Below are positions 35,827 through 44,985 of a stretch of 64,000 nt of DNA, piece after piece. The translations under genes were made by a program, and so were the position numbers. This DNA comes from Flavobacterium sp. CFS9 (GTDB taxonomy: Bacteria > Bacteroidota > Bacteroidia > Flavobacteriales > Flavobacteriaceae). The notes below the pieces were generated by a model that saw nothing but the letters and a program-made list of their open reading frames with translations, made no database searches and was not told the origin of the DNA. The stretch is from the NCBI RefSeq assembly GCF_041154745.1, contig NZ_AP031573.1, forward strand, positions 4,960,001 to 5,024,000, in the 5' to 3' direction. Each line of letters begins with the position of its first letter. Position 1 is the stretch's first letter.

Positions 35827-36239
35827 AAATATTCTATTCTGGTTTAGTCTTTTCAAACATTGTATTACTGGGCCAAAACTAATACTCTATTGATTACAAT
35901 CTTTACGGCTTTCCACATTGCACTGATTTTTGTGCAAAATTTATCCCAATAAACCTAACTATTCTCAACAAAACCGATATCTGACAGCATAATGCAATAA
36001 ATATGCACAACCAGGTAATACCCGGTAATCTAACAAGAAAAATTTTACGAGTTAAATTCGAAGTTCAAAACAACAGGAAAATTTTATAGTCCTTTAAGAT
36101 CATTTTATTCTACAAAAAAAGTGCAATGATTAAAAAATCACTGCACTTTATAAACCTTAACGCTCTGCGGCACTACGCTATCTTGTAAATCGACTGTATA
36201 TGCTTAATGCATTTCCTTCATGTCGAAATTAGATTCAAT
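35827..36239. other. Intergenic region
   Basis: About 410 bp upstream of the T9SS protein gene. It should contain its promoter and, at 36118-36149, the terminator of the following gene on the minus strand. I see nothing else. Confidence 0.4.
36118..36149 (-). terminator. Rho-independent terminator
   Basis: A 14-bp stem with one A-C mismatch (AAAGTGCAATGATT) and a 4-nt loop is followed on the minus strand by a run of T residues. It lies about 90 bp after the 516-residue gene. Confidence 0.7.
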
Positions 36240-37790
36240 TTATTCTTTATGATGCGGACAGCCCGAAGCGTCTCCGGAAGATCCATTTTTATACGTTCCC
36301 GGGAATTGTTCTTCTATTAATCGTTTCTGATCGGCTGATACGTCTTCCATTTTACGGAGTGTATTAACTTGTATGTGCGGCCAGCTTGTTGTGCCTCCGT
36401 CATCTCCAAAATCAAACTCGAAAAATATGACTTGTTCGTATTGCAGCTGAAGGATTTCCTTTTCGTTTTCGACAACGGTTTCAATCCACATTCTCATGTT
36501 CATTTCGACTGTAGGCACAAAACGATTGACAAACGGAACATTTAATATTCCTCCCTGTGCTCCGGTTTTATTCTTAGATGACATTTCAATCAGTACATGG
36601 TTTTTTAACACATCGCTTTTCAGCGTATCACGAAGACGTAAATCTGGTCGTACTGAATACGGATATAAAGGATGAGCTAATATTCTCTGGGTGTAGATTT
36701 TATTCTCACCTTCATCGTTTTTATCATCCAGTGTCTCAAATACCCAAGGCGGTGGAGGTGCATCCAGATTTATGGGCTCATTACTCGAATCTGCTCCTCC
36801 CATTGTTTGCGAAATGGAAAGATGTTTATAGTCCCAGTCTGCGAATCCTTCCGGATACTGTGGTGCACCTTTAATCAAATAACCTGATTTACCACGCTTT
36901 AAATCTCCCAGTAATGTAATGGTACTTCCATGCGGAATTACCCCGCTTCTCGAAATAGAATAATCGGGTATAAAATAAGCTCCGGTTTGCCCTGCTCCAA
37001 CTTTTAGTTCTTTTGCAGCAATAATCTCGTAGTATTTTCTTCCGTTTAAGTTTTCCTGTGTTACATATTCTTTCTCTCCCTGATCGTTCTTGATCAAAAA
37101 CAGAGTTTCATCCTGATAACCGCTTTTGTATAAATCTTTATTTGGATTGCTGGGTGATACGGCATGAATACCACGGTCATCTTTAATTGTTTTTTCAGTT
37201 GCCGCATAGTTAAAGATATCACTCAGCCACAAGTACATTCCATTCTCCTCATGAATTGGAGTATATTGCAAAGCATCCTGACCTGCTACACGGTTTACAC
37301 TTTTAATGCTTTGTTCGTACTTCACCGCTCCGCAAAATTGCTCATTTGCACCGCCACGGTTTCGAACACCTCCCGGTACCAGATTAAAAGTAAGTTTTTC
37401 GATATACTCCTCGCACTCGAAACTGTATTTTCCTGGAATAGTGCCTGCGTTGGTACCCGGTGAAGGCATGATGGTAGTGTGTATACCACTGCCAATCATT
37501 TTTCTCTGGCTCTGATCGTCACTGTCATTGTTGTTGTAACTAACCCAGGTACCTTCTAATACCTGTAAAATGCCATAATCTACATTTTTTACAATTTTCT
37601 GAAGGTCTTCTTCATAAAAAGGTCTGATTGGATCTTCAATCTGAACTTTTTGATACCCGAACATCAATTGATGCAACACTCCTTTCTCTTCCTGGACTGC
37701 TTCAAATAAGGCTTCATTTGCCTGTTGAGCAAAACCAGTGGTCAGCTGATTTAAATCTCCACCTTCTTCAAGGTTTTTACGTTTTAACAT
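36240..37790 (-). CDS. Uncharacterised 516-aa protein, possibly heme-binding
   Basis: The cytosolic 516-residue protein has no signal peptide. The segment starting ILQVLEGTWVSY (about 93) and continuing with GIHTTIMPSPGTN, EKLTFNLVPGGVRNRGG and GAVKYEQSI resembles lipocalin/nitrobindin-like barrels used by some heme-binding proteins. A second block around 390-480 (HPLYPYSVRPDLRLRD, then VPTVEMNMRMWIETV) also looks like a beta-barrel. The C-terminus ends CPHHKE, a possible metal or heme ligand cluster. I recognise these signatures only loosely; no enzymatic motif is certain. The gene is monocistronic, with its own terminator. Confidence 0.5.
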   Translation of the reverse strand: MLKRKNLEEGGDLNQLTTGFAQQANEALFEAVQEEKGVLHQLMFGYQKVQIEDPIRPFYEEDLQKIVKNVDYGILQVLEGTWVSYNNNDSDDQSQRKMIGSGIHTTIMPSPGTNAGTIPGKYSFECEEYIEKLTFNLVPGGVRNRGGANEQFCGAVKYEQSIKSVNRVAGQDALQYTPIHEENGMYLWLSDIFNYAATEKTIKDDRGIHAVSPSNPNKDLYKSGYQDETLFLIKNDQGEKEYVTQENLNGRKYYEIIAAKELKVGAGQTGAYFIPDYSISRSGVIPHGSTITLLGDLKRGKSGYLIKGAPQYPEGFADWDYKHLSISQTMGGADSSNEPINLDAPPPPWVFETLDDKNDEGENKIYTQRILAHPLYPYSVRPDLRLRDTLKSDVLKNHVLIEMSSKNKTGAQGGILNVPFVNRFVPTVEMNMRMWIETVVENEKEILQLQYEQVIFFEFDFGDDGGTTSWPHIQVNTLRKMEDVSADQKRLIEEQFPGTYKNGSSGDASGCPHHKE

Positions 37791-37895
37791 GGTAAACTAT
37801 TTTTTAGCGTTAATAACTTGTGTATCCAAAGTAACCCAATTTATGGTGATTACGTACCAGTATTAATACCCGTTTTATAGTGTAAAAACCAAAAA

Positions 37896-37927
37896 AAACC
37901 TCCAAAATCAAATGACTTTGGAGGTTT
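37896..37927 (-). terminator. Rho-independent terminator
   Basis: AAACCTCCAAA/TTTGGAGGTTT arms enclose an inner TCA/TGA pairing, followed on the minus strand by about eight T residues. It lies 30 bp after the 149-residue gene. Confidence 0.85.
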
Positions 37928-37956
37928 CTATTTTTTAGGAATAAATCCTGATAATT

Positions 37957-38406
37957 TTAGTTCATGATATCATTGAACTCGTGTAATGATTTCAATGTGC
38001 TTTCGTAGAATAAGATTGCAGCAATTAAATTTCCTTTATCAGAGTAAGGCATCATTTTTCTTTGAAACTCTACAGTAGTATCTAAAAATACTGTTGTTCC
38101 TTCTGCCTGACCGTCTAACACTTTTTTGTGCTCACTATCGTCCGGAATACCTAAATCTGCCATAGTAACACCAGGTTTTGTAACCAAAGCGATATAAGGA
38201 AGTGTTTTTACTAAAACTTTAATACGCTCGATGTACAATTCCAAAAGCTCTCCTTTTTGCATACCGCTCAATTCTTTTTGATCATGGTATTTGCGGATAA
38301 TAGCTGTTGTACTGATTATACTTCTTGGAGCATTTTTTGCCTGTGCCGAAATAGCTCCAGTTGCAAAAAAGAAAAAGAAACTTACTAGAATTATTTTACT
38401 TTTCAT
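37957..38406 (-). CDS. Secreted hypothetical protein, 149 aa
   Basis: A signal peptide (MKSKIILVSFFFFFATGAISAQ) precedes about 125 residues that look all-helical. LLELYIERIKVLVKTLPYIAL is one amphipathic helix, and VEFQRKMMPYSDKGNLIAAILFYESTLKSLHEF another. It has no Cys and no recognisable motif. It is a single gene with its own terminator. The function is unknown. Confidence 0.6.
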   Translation of the reverse strand: MKSKIILVSFFFFFATGAISAQAKNAPRSIISTTAIIRKYHDQKELSGMQKGELLELYIERIKVLVKTLPYIALVTKPGVTMADLGIPDDSEHKKVLDGQAEGTTVFLDTTVEFQRKMMPYSDKGNLIAAILFYESTLKSLHEFNDIMN

Positions 38407-38622
38407 TTTACTAATGTAATTGGTTGTTTGAGGAACACAAAAGTATACAAATTAACTTAAGCCGCAACTTTAATGATTCCTTTTTTTTAAAAAAAATTAA
38501 CATTTTATTTTATGTCAATCTATAAGACAATTCTGAGGTACTGGAGAGCACATTTCAGGAATTAAGTGATGGTTCGTTTTTTACAGAAATCCTGCTATTT
38601 CAAAGTAAATCCTTACTTCGGC

Positions 38623-39258
38623 TTACGATTTGATAACTCTGAAACGTCCCGGATACTTGATCCAGATGCTTTTTTTATTACCGTAGTAGTCCATAAAATC
38701 TTCACAAACAAAAACGGCATGTGCAGTAGACCACGCCACAACTCCGCAGTATTCACTTCCGGATTGTCGTTTTAACTTCAGTACTTGTTTGCCTTCTTTG
38801 AATCCTAAATATTTATAAATGGTAGGAGTATATACTGAACCATCTTCTAAGTCTTCTAATGCTTTCTCAAAAGTATCGACCTTATCAATAATTTGCTTAT
38901 ACTTAGCCATTACGGCATAGGTTAGTATGGCGTAATCGGTAATTTGCTCACTTTCGGGATTGTCTTTGATATAGATGAAACCGGCAGATATTTTAGCTTT
39001 ACTGATTTCGTCCTCTTGCAGATTGAATGATGCATTATTTTTTAAAGTGATTTTATGAATGTTATCACCTGTCTTTTCGTTTTCAAAAAGATTGTCTAAT
39101 CCATAGACATTTAAAGAAGCCTTAATAAAGGCAATCGACGAACAATTGGTCCGTTCTCCCTGTTTAAAACTTTCGAATATTTTATCTGAGCTTAACTGTG
39201 AATAAGAATTTGAACAGGCAAATATTAAAAATAAAAATAGTGAAGTAACAGCTTTCAT
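38623..39258 (-). CDS. Secreted protein with possible papain-like Cys/His signature
   Basis: The 211-residue product has a signal peptide (SLFLFLIFACSNSYSQ; the Cys could also be a lipobox). After it, RTNCSSIAFIKASLNVYG (Cys about 39) resembles the NCxSxA-helix that carries the nucleophile in calpain/papain-like folds. The C-terminal half has YCGVVAWSTAHAVFV (His about 182), followed by an aromatic strand (SIWIKYPGRFRV), placed like the catalytic His. This reading is from motif shape only. It could equally be a binding protein. The gene is monocistronic on the minus strand. Confidence 0.5.
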   Translation of the reverse strand: MKAVTSLFLFLIFACSNSYSQLSSDKIFESFKQGERTNCSSIAFIKASLNVYGLDNLFENEKTGDNIHKITLKNNASFNLQEDEISKAKISAGFIYIKDNPESEQITDYAILTYAVMAKYKQIIDKVDTFEKALEDLEDGSVYTPTIYKYLGFKEGKQVLKLKRQSGSEYCGVVAWSTAHAVFVCEDFMDYYGNKKSIWIKYPGRFRVIKS

Positions 39259-39685
39259 TGTCTTAGTATTTTATAATTAATCCCAATTCATTTTTGGGCA
39301 TATATTGATTCTACAAATCTATAAAAATCAACGTAAAATTGTTTTTTACTTCTCAGTTTTTATCAAAAATTGTTGCGAATACTCTAAGTAAATCCATTTG
39401 AAAGGGTTACGATTGCATTAACTTGAAACTTTTCTGTTTTCTAAAAAATGAAGCAGACCTGTTTTTAGCTTCTGATGGACTTTAACTCTAAACCGGTTCT
39501 TTTTTCCAATTGCAAATACTTCTCTTAGTTTTTTATCAAAAATAATTCTCGCCATTTTTTCGTACACAAGTATAAACACCTGTTTTTAAACACATTAAAA
39601 CAAAAATAGCATTTTTTAACTAACTTTATAATAGCTAAATCTAACTAATCAGTTGAATAGAACTCAACACTAACAAACTATAATT
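39259..39685. other. Intergenic region, divergent
   Basis: About 430 bp between divergent genes, very AT-rich. It should contain both promoters; I see no repeat, RNA gene or hairpin that stands out. Confidence 0.35.
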
Positions 39686-40474
39686 ATGGCAACAACAGTA
39701 GTACCTCCTGACAAAAAAAGCAATTATGAAAAGTTGTTTGCATCCTGTATCATAAAAGAAGCTAAATATCCTGAAATTGATACATTGGTAGCCAAAATAG
39801 TTTCAAGCAAAAGCAGATATCAATCTGTTGGCGATCCTTTAAATATTCCGTGGTACATGATTTCTATTATACATTGTATGGAAGGAAGTCTGAACTTTAC
39901 TACTCATTTGCACAATGGCGACACACTAAATAATTATACAACTCACGTTCCTGCGGGTCGTCCGATAACCGGAAAACCTCCATTTACATGGGAAGCAAGC
40001 GCCAAAGATGCCTTAATTTACGACAAGCTAAATTCATGGACGGACTGGAGCATTGCCGGAATTCTTTACAGACTTGAACTGTTTAACGGATTAGGGTATT
40101 ACAAACAGGGAATTAACTCTCCTTACTTATGGAGTTATTCGAATCAGTACACTAAAGGTAAATATGTTCAGGACGGTAAATACGATCCAAATGCGGTTTC
40201 AAAACAATGCGGTGCCGCTGTTTTACTGCGCCGTATGATGGAACAGCATTTAATTACACTGCCTAACACTCATATTGTAGAACAAATCATCGCGCAGGGA
40301 AATAAAACGATGTACTATTCCGGAAAGGTTACAAACGAAGCTACCGAGCTCCAAAAACTCCTTAATAGTGCCGGAAGTGTTCTTAGAATTGACGGAAAAG
40401 CGGGAGAAAGAACTTCAACCGAATATTTTAAATTTAGCAAAACTTATTTAAAAGGAGATCCGAGAAGATTTTAA
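39686..40474 (+). CDS. Lysozyme-like protein
   Basis: This 262-residue protein has no signal peptide. IPWYMISIIHCMEGSLNFTTH places a Glu (about 68) after a hydrophobic helix, followed by LHNGDTLNNYTTHVPAGRP and FTWEASAKDALI. This is the pattern of a lysozyme-like family known in bacteria with peptidoglycan-binding domains, where the Glu is the putative catalytic acid. WSYSNQYTKGKYVQDGKYDP is a second family-typical block. The last 50 residues (ELQKLLNSAGSVLRIDGKAGERT) look like a peptidoglycan-binding-domain type of repeat. It lacks a holin or phage neighbours, so it is probably not an endolysin of an intact prophage. Confidence 0.65.
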   Translation: MATTVVPPDKKSNYEKLFASCIIKEAKYPEIDTLVAKIVSSKSRYQSVGDPLNIPWYMISIIHCMEGSLNFTTHLHNGDTLNNYTTHVPAGRPITGKPPFTWEASAKDALIYDKLNSWTDWSIAGILYRLELFNGLGYYKQGINSPYLWSYSNQYTKGKYVQDGKYDPNAVSKQCGAAVLLRRMMEQHLITLPNTHIVEQIIAQGNKTMYYSGKVTNEATELQKLLNSAGSVLRIDGKAGERTSTEYFKFSKTYLKGDPRRF

Positions 40475-40892
40475 ACGGTCAGACAAATTTAATAGATCTG
40501 TTTTAGGTTTTACTTTTTAAAATACGACTATGATTCCGAATGTTTTTTCAAAATATTCTTGTTTCTTAAAACCTTCCATTTCTAAACTAACTTTTGTCGA
40601 AAAACGGTTATGACAACACATAACTTGTTCATTTTATCTTCGAAAAAAACTATAAAAAACTACGTAACACTATTGTTCGCTGCAATTGCTACAAATATAT
40701 CGCTCCTCCGGAGCTTTTTGATAACGGAAAATTACAATTGCTATAACTATATTGCTATACCTATTTTGCTCCTCCGGAGCAGTTATAGAATTTCTTTAGA
40801 TAGAGATTTTTAATCTACACAAAAATTTAGAGATGAATTACTTTTGAAACAGCTCCTTTTTTTATCTTCATCTAAAACTAACCGCAAAAAAA
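40475..40892. other. Intergenic region with GCTCCTCCGGAGC palindromes
   Basis: About 420 bp, without a convincing gene; the short open frame at 40610-40813 covers the palindromes and looks non-coding. The palindromes are described separately. Confidence 0.4.
40702..40788. repeat. Paired GCTCCTCCGGAGC palindromes
   Basis: GCTCCTCCGGAGC occurs at 40702-40714 and 40768-40780. Each copy is preceded by a related CAATTGCTA...ATAT sequence, so the whole unit of about 65 bp is repeated. The second copy is further enclosed by CTATAACT (40741-40748) / AGTTATAG (40781-40788). It resembles a REP-type intergenic element. Confidence 0.55.
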
Positions 40893-40924
40893 ACATCTGA
40901 CATAACTATTTATATGCCAGATGT
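40893..40924 (-). terminator. Rho-independent terminator of the FecA-type receptor operon
   Basis: ACATCTG/CAGATGT arms with an inner CATA/TATG pairing are followed on the minus strand by a run of eight T residues. It lies about 30 bp after the DUF4249 gene. Confidence 0.85.
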
Positions 40925-40952
40925 AGTCACAAATCAACCTTCAATTAAAATT

Positions 40953-41828
40953 TTACTTTACCAAATAGGTAATATTATCATTCTCTTTTACCACATAAGT
41001 AGCAGTATCTGCTTCGCAAAGCCTGAAATAACCAAAGGCAAAATTATTGGCATTCGTAGTGTTTACGATATTACCCCTGATATTTTCGGGAGGAATAGAA
41101 AAAGGGCTTCCTCCGGATATTTCTAAGATAAGTCTCATATAGTTGTAAAAATTCTTGGAAATACCACGGTTTATAATCGAAAGACTTATTCCGGGTTTCA
41201 AATCAGGATCTGAAAATCGCGGATATATTTCATTTCCATTAAATAATTCATCATCGAACAACGTATAGGATGGAAGACGAAGAATACTACTTTTATAATC
41301 TGTAAGGTAAAAGTTCACCTGATCTGCCGGATCTTTAAAATAAAATGATATCTCATACAAATCATCTCCGGCAACATCCGGAACTCGCTTCTGCTCTATT
41401 CTGTCAATAGGCGTCACTGAGATCAACTTTTCGGCAGCCGTGAAAGTCTGCCCTTCTGCCTCAACAGAAAGTACATAATCCATATTGATCACGGGCACAA
41501 AATTAGTACATACATAAGATCCCGGTTCAGTTTCATTAAAAGTAAAAACATCTCCTTTACTATTGGTCACTTTTACTTTTGCTCCCGAAACTTTTGGCGT
41601 TTTGTTATCGTAATAAGGGGCCGTTTTACTCACCTTGATTATCTGCTCATTACCGGATGTTCCTTTTTTCCAGATAATTTCAGCGTCTACTACTATTCTT
41701 GTTTCACCGGTTTCTAAATCAAGTTTTACCACGTCATCACAAGAAGAGAAAAACAGTACCAAAACAAGACTCAAAACAGCTAGTGTTTTCTTTTTTATCG
41801 TTTTTATATCAATCCTTTGCATATTCAT
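40953..41828 (-). CDS. DUF4249 family lipoprotein
   Basis: This 291-residue lipoprotein has a signal and lipobox (VLSLVLVLFFSSC, Cys about 30) and continues DDVVKLDLETGETRIVVDAEI, the typical DUF4249 start. The rest is beta-rich and contains the family-typical VTNSKGDVFTFNETEPGSYVC. Members usually follow a TonB-dependent receptor, as here, where the start ATG overlaps the receptor's stop (TAATG). It is presumed to be a surface-exposed partner of the receptor, like SusD in other systems. The biochemical role is unknown. The operon terminator follows. Confidence 0.85.
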   Translation of the reverse strand: MNMQRIDIKTIKKKTLAVLSLVLVLFFSSCDDVVKLDLETGETRIVVDAEIIWKKGTSGNEQIIKVSKTAPYYDNKTPKVSGAKVKVTNSKGDVFTFNETEPGSYVCTNFVPVINMDYVLSVEAEGQTFTAAEKLISVTPIDRIEQKRVPDVAGDDLYEISFYFKDPADQVNFYLTDYKSSILRLPSYTLFDDELFNGNEIYPRFSDPDLKPGISLSIINRGISKNFYNYMRLILEISGGSPFSIPPENIRGNIVNTTNANNFAFGYFRLCEADTATYVVKENDNITYLVK

Positions 41829-44440
41829 TAAAATTTAAAATTATAAGAAACTCCAGGTACTATCCCGAAAATAGAAAGTCTTTTAGTCTCATTCATTCCC
41901 GAATCTTCATTTGTTGCAAAAGTCATCGCAGCCGCATTTTTTCGGTTGTAAATATTATAAAGACTAAATACCCAATAGCTCTGCCATCCCTTCTTTTTGT
42001 CCGGTTTTGGCGTATAAGTAGCTGCCACATCCAAATGATGGAAAAGCGGCAATCTGTTTTCATTCCTTAAGGAGAAGTTTGGAACATTAATACCTCCAAA
42101 CTCATAATACCCATTTGCATACGTTACCGGCTGACCTGACTGCAAACTGAAATTTGCATTAAAAGACCACTTTTTATTGTATTCATAGTTCCCCACAATA
42201 CTCAAATTGTGTAGTTTATCATACCCTGATAAATACCACTTACCATTTGCAATTCCTGGCTCTTCGGGTGTTCTGCCGGGTGTTTTTTGTTCGGCTCTTG
42301 ATAAAGTATACGAAACCCAGCCTGTAAATGGTCCTGTATTTTTTCGCAGCATTAATTCCATACCGTATGATCTTGCTTTACCGTTCAAAATCACCTGCTC
42401 TATGTTGTTATTGGCCAAAATATCGGCTCCATCAATATAATCAATACGATTTTTGATTTTTTTATAGAACAACTCTCCTTCGAAAGAGTATTCATTGTCT
42501 TTAAAATTCTGAAAATAACCTACGGCATACTGATCCAACAACTGCGGTTTGGTAAAAGGGCCGCTTGGTGTCCAAATCGTTGTTGGCAAAGGAAACTGCG
42601 TATTCGATAACATGTGAATATACTGCGCCATTCGGTTGTAACTCGCTTTTACTGAAGTAGTCTCATTAAAAGCATACGATACGGCAGCACGCGGTTCGAA
42701 ATTATCAAACTTACTGATGGTTTCTCCTCTTTTATAAGTTATACTTCCCGTTGGAGTTCCTTCTTCATAAATTTTATACAACGGATTGTAAACTACTGCT
42801 TTCCCTCCTTCATAGGTATTGATTTCTTCCCCTCCTAAACGGTAAAACATACTGTAACGAAACCCGTAGCGAAGGTTCAGTTTTTCGGTAATCTGATGTT
42901 CAAAATCCAGATAAACAGAAGATTCAAAAGCATACTTTTTATCCAGTTGTTTGTAATTAAACTGTGAAGTACTGTTCGTAGGCTTTACGGTTCCGGGATT
43001 AAAATCGTAATACTGACCGTCTATTCCGTAATTCAACTTTAATTTTTCTGATACAGTCTGGCTCCACCCATATTTAAGTCCATAAGTCTGAATGTTATTG
43101 TTCCATTTAAAACCTTCTCTATCCAGATCCAGATTAAACTTATAATCACTGAAGTAAACGGATAAGTTGGTATTTAAATTCTCCGAAAACTTATGTTTCC
43201 AGCTTAAAATCCCCATTGTATTTCCATAAGTGCTGTTAAAAAGGTTATTCAGATCAAAAAGGTCGTTTCCAAAATACCCTGAAAAAGACAGTGTATTATT
43301 GGCTCCTAAACGATAATTGAACTTAGCATTCAAATCATAAAACATAACAGAATTTTTACTATCAGCCAGTTTCATGAATAAATGGGCATACGACGCACGT
43401 CCTGCAACAATAAAAGATCCTTTTTCTTTTTGAATAGGTCCTTGTACCAACAAACGACTTGAGATCAAACCAATACCTCCGTTAACTTTGTAGTTTTCAA
43501 AATCGCCCGTTTGTTGTGTGATATCCAGAACAGAAGAAACACGTCCACCATATTTAGAAGGAATTCCTCCTTTATATAAATCTAATCCACTTACAATATC
43601 AGGATTGAAAATCGAGAAAAAACCAAACATATGAGAATCAGCATAAACCGGACCTCCATCTACCAAAATCAGGTTCTGATCGGCTGCACCACCGCGGACA
43701 TTAAAACCCGATGAAAGTTCTCCGGCGTTGGTCACTCCGGGTAATGTCAATATCGATTTTAAAGGATCTGCTTCTCCCATAGCCACAGGAATTCGTTTGA
43801 TCTCGGCCATCGAAAGTTTGTTTACACTCATTTGAGTATTTTTAACATCAGCAGCCTTATTGGTGGTTACTACTACCTGCTCCAGCTCGTGACTGTCTGA
43901 ATCCATATAAAAATTGATTTTTGAATCGTCTGAAATTACAATTTGTTTTTCAGTGTTTTTCAAACCCAGATAGCTGATCGATACCGTGTAATTTCCTTTG
44001 TCCAGTGTTATAGAGAATTTCCCTTCTGCGTCAGTTGTAGCACCGGTAGAAAGTTCTTTGATGAAAATATTTGCTCCAATAACCGGCTGCTTATTCTCGT
44101 CAAAAACCTGACCGCTCAGTTTATTTTTTTTTTTAGGTGCTTTGGTTGCCTTTTGCTTTACAAAAATATTATTGCCAACGATAGAAAACTGCACCGCTGC
44201 ACTTTTATTAAGCTCATTAACCAATTCTTTTATGCTGATGTTTTTATACGTCTTTGTTTCGGTGAAATACTTTTGACTGGTATTGATTTGATCTGTATGG
44301 GCAAATTTGAAATCACTCTGGCTTTCAATTTGTTTAAAGAATTCTTTTAGTGTTACTGATTTATCAACAGTTATGGTAACGTTTTGAGAAAACACTCCCC
44401 AGCTGAATAAAAAAAAGCACGCTGAAATTATATGCTTCAT
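41828..44440 (-). CDS. TonB-dependent outer-membrane receptor, FecA-type with STN domain
   Basis: This 870-residue outer-membrane receptor has a signal peptide (ISACFFLFSWGVFSQ). Residues about 20-105 form an STN (secretin/TonB short N-terminal) domain (FKQIESQSDFKFAHTDQI), which relays to an anti-sigma factor. A carboxypeptidase-regulatory-like domain follows (105-190, LSGQVFDENKQPVIGANIF), then the plug (SGFNVRGGAADQNLILVDGGPVYAD) and a C-terminal beta-barrel ending in VPGVSYNFKF. The FecR and ECF sigma genes upstream make it the sensor of a cell-surface signalling system. The ligand is not clear; iron chelates and other nutrients are possible. The 5' end takes part in a 286-bp tandem duplication. 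Confidence 0.92.
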   Translation of the reverse strand: MKHIISACFFLFSWGVFSQNVTITVDKSVTLKEFFKQIESQSDFKFAHTDQINTSQKYFTETKTYKNISIKELVNELNKSAAVQFSIVGNNIFVKQKATKAPKKKNKLSGQVFDENKQPVIGANIFIKELSTGATTDAEGKFSITLDKGNYTVSISYLGLKNTEKQIVISDDSKINFYMDSDSHELEQVVVTTNKAADVKNTQMSVNKLSMAEIKRIPVAMGEADPLKSILTLPGVTNAGELSSGFNVRGGAADQNLILVDGGPVYADSHMFGFFSIFNPDIVSGLDLYKGGIPSKYGGRVSSVLDITQQTGDFENYKVNGGIGLISSRLLVQGPIQKEKGSFIVAGRASYAHLFMKLADSKNSVMFYDLNAKFNYRLGANNTLSFSGYFGNDLFDLNNLFNSTYGNTMGILSWKHKFSENLNTNLSVYFSDYKFNLDLDREGFKWNNNIQTYGLKYGWSQTVSEKLKLNYGIDGQYYDFNPGTVKPTNSTSQFNYKQLDKKYAFESSVYLDFEHQITEKLNLRYGFRYSMFYRLGGEEINTYEGGKAVVYNPLYKIYEEGTPTGSITYKRGETISKFDNFEPRAAVSYAFNETTSVKASYNRMAQYIHMLSNTQFPLPTTIWTPSGPFTKPQLLDQYAVGYFQNFKDNEYSFEGELFYKKIKNRIDYIDGADILANNNIEQVILNGKARSYGMELMLRKNTGPFTGWVSYTLSRAEQKTPGRTPEEPGIANGKWYLSGYDKLHNLSIVGNYEYNKKWSFNANFSLQSGQPVTYANGYYEFGGINVPNFSLRNENRLPLFHHLDVAATYTPKPDKKKGWQSYWVFSLYNIYNRKNAAAMTFATNEDSGMNETKRLSIFGIVPGVSYNFKF

Positions 44441-44985
44441 GAAATTTTGTATTTTTGAAATTATTAAATGAGATAGTTTCCTGCTATCCTGATCATGAGG
44501 AGGATGTTTAGTTTCGCGGCTAGTGCATCCTTTTTCTTTTCTATTGAAAAGTAATTACTTTTAATTCTTCATTTATTTCAAAGTTTAGGTTATACATTTT
44601 AGATATTAATTGAATCGTTCTTTTAAAATCTTCTTTTTTATTAATTCGTATGGTAATACGATGGTCATAATATTCCTTTGGGAATTTCAATGTATAACAA
44701 AAACATGCTGAAATGATATGTTTCATAAAATTTTGTATTTTTGAACATTATTAAACTGGATAATTCTTGTTATCCTGACCATGAGAAGGATGTTTAGTTT
44801 CGCGGCTAGTGCATCCTTTTTCTTTTCTATTGAAAAGTAACTTCTTTCAATTTTTCATTTATTTCAAAATTTAGGTTATACATTTCGGATATTAACTGGA
44901 TAATTATTTCAAAATCTTCTTTTTTATTGATTCTCAATGTAATGTGCTGATCGTAATATTCCTTTGGAAATTTCACCGTGTAACC
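44414..44985. repeat. 286-bp tandem duplication spanning the fecR/receptor junction
   Basis: Copy A (about 44414-44699) and copy B (about 44700-44985) align without indels over most of their length at a constant offset of 286 bp: receptor ATG 44440 against 44726, fecR-type stop 44541 against 44827. Each copy contains the fecR 3' end, the 100-bp spacer and the first receptor codons. Copies differ at many positions, so the event is not recent. The spacer part (GTTTCGCGGCTAGTGCATCC) is the best conserved. Confidence 0.85.
44541..44726 (-). pseudogene. Chimeric 61-codon frame created by the tandem duplication
   Basis: The first 9 residues (MKHIISACF) are those of the TonB receptor start. The remaining 52 (from YTLKFPKEYYD to LKVITFQ) are those of the C-terminus of the FecR protein. 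It thus fuses a receptor start to a FecR tail and keeps a complete reading frame. It has the receptor's translation start context, so it could be translated, but the product lacks the signal peptide's core and the FecR membrane segment. I read it as a by-product of the duplication, although the open frame has been retained despite divergence. Confidence 0.65.

Noticed and set aside
40610..40813. 67-codon plus-strand frame
   Set aside because: It spans the repeated palindromes, has no ribosome-site or family signal and looks like chance coding in a spacer.
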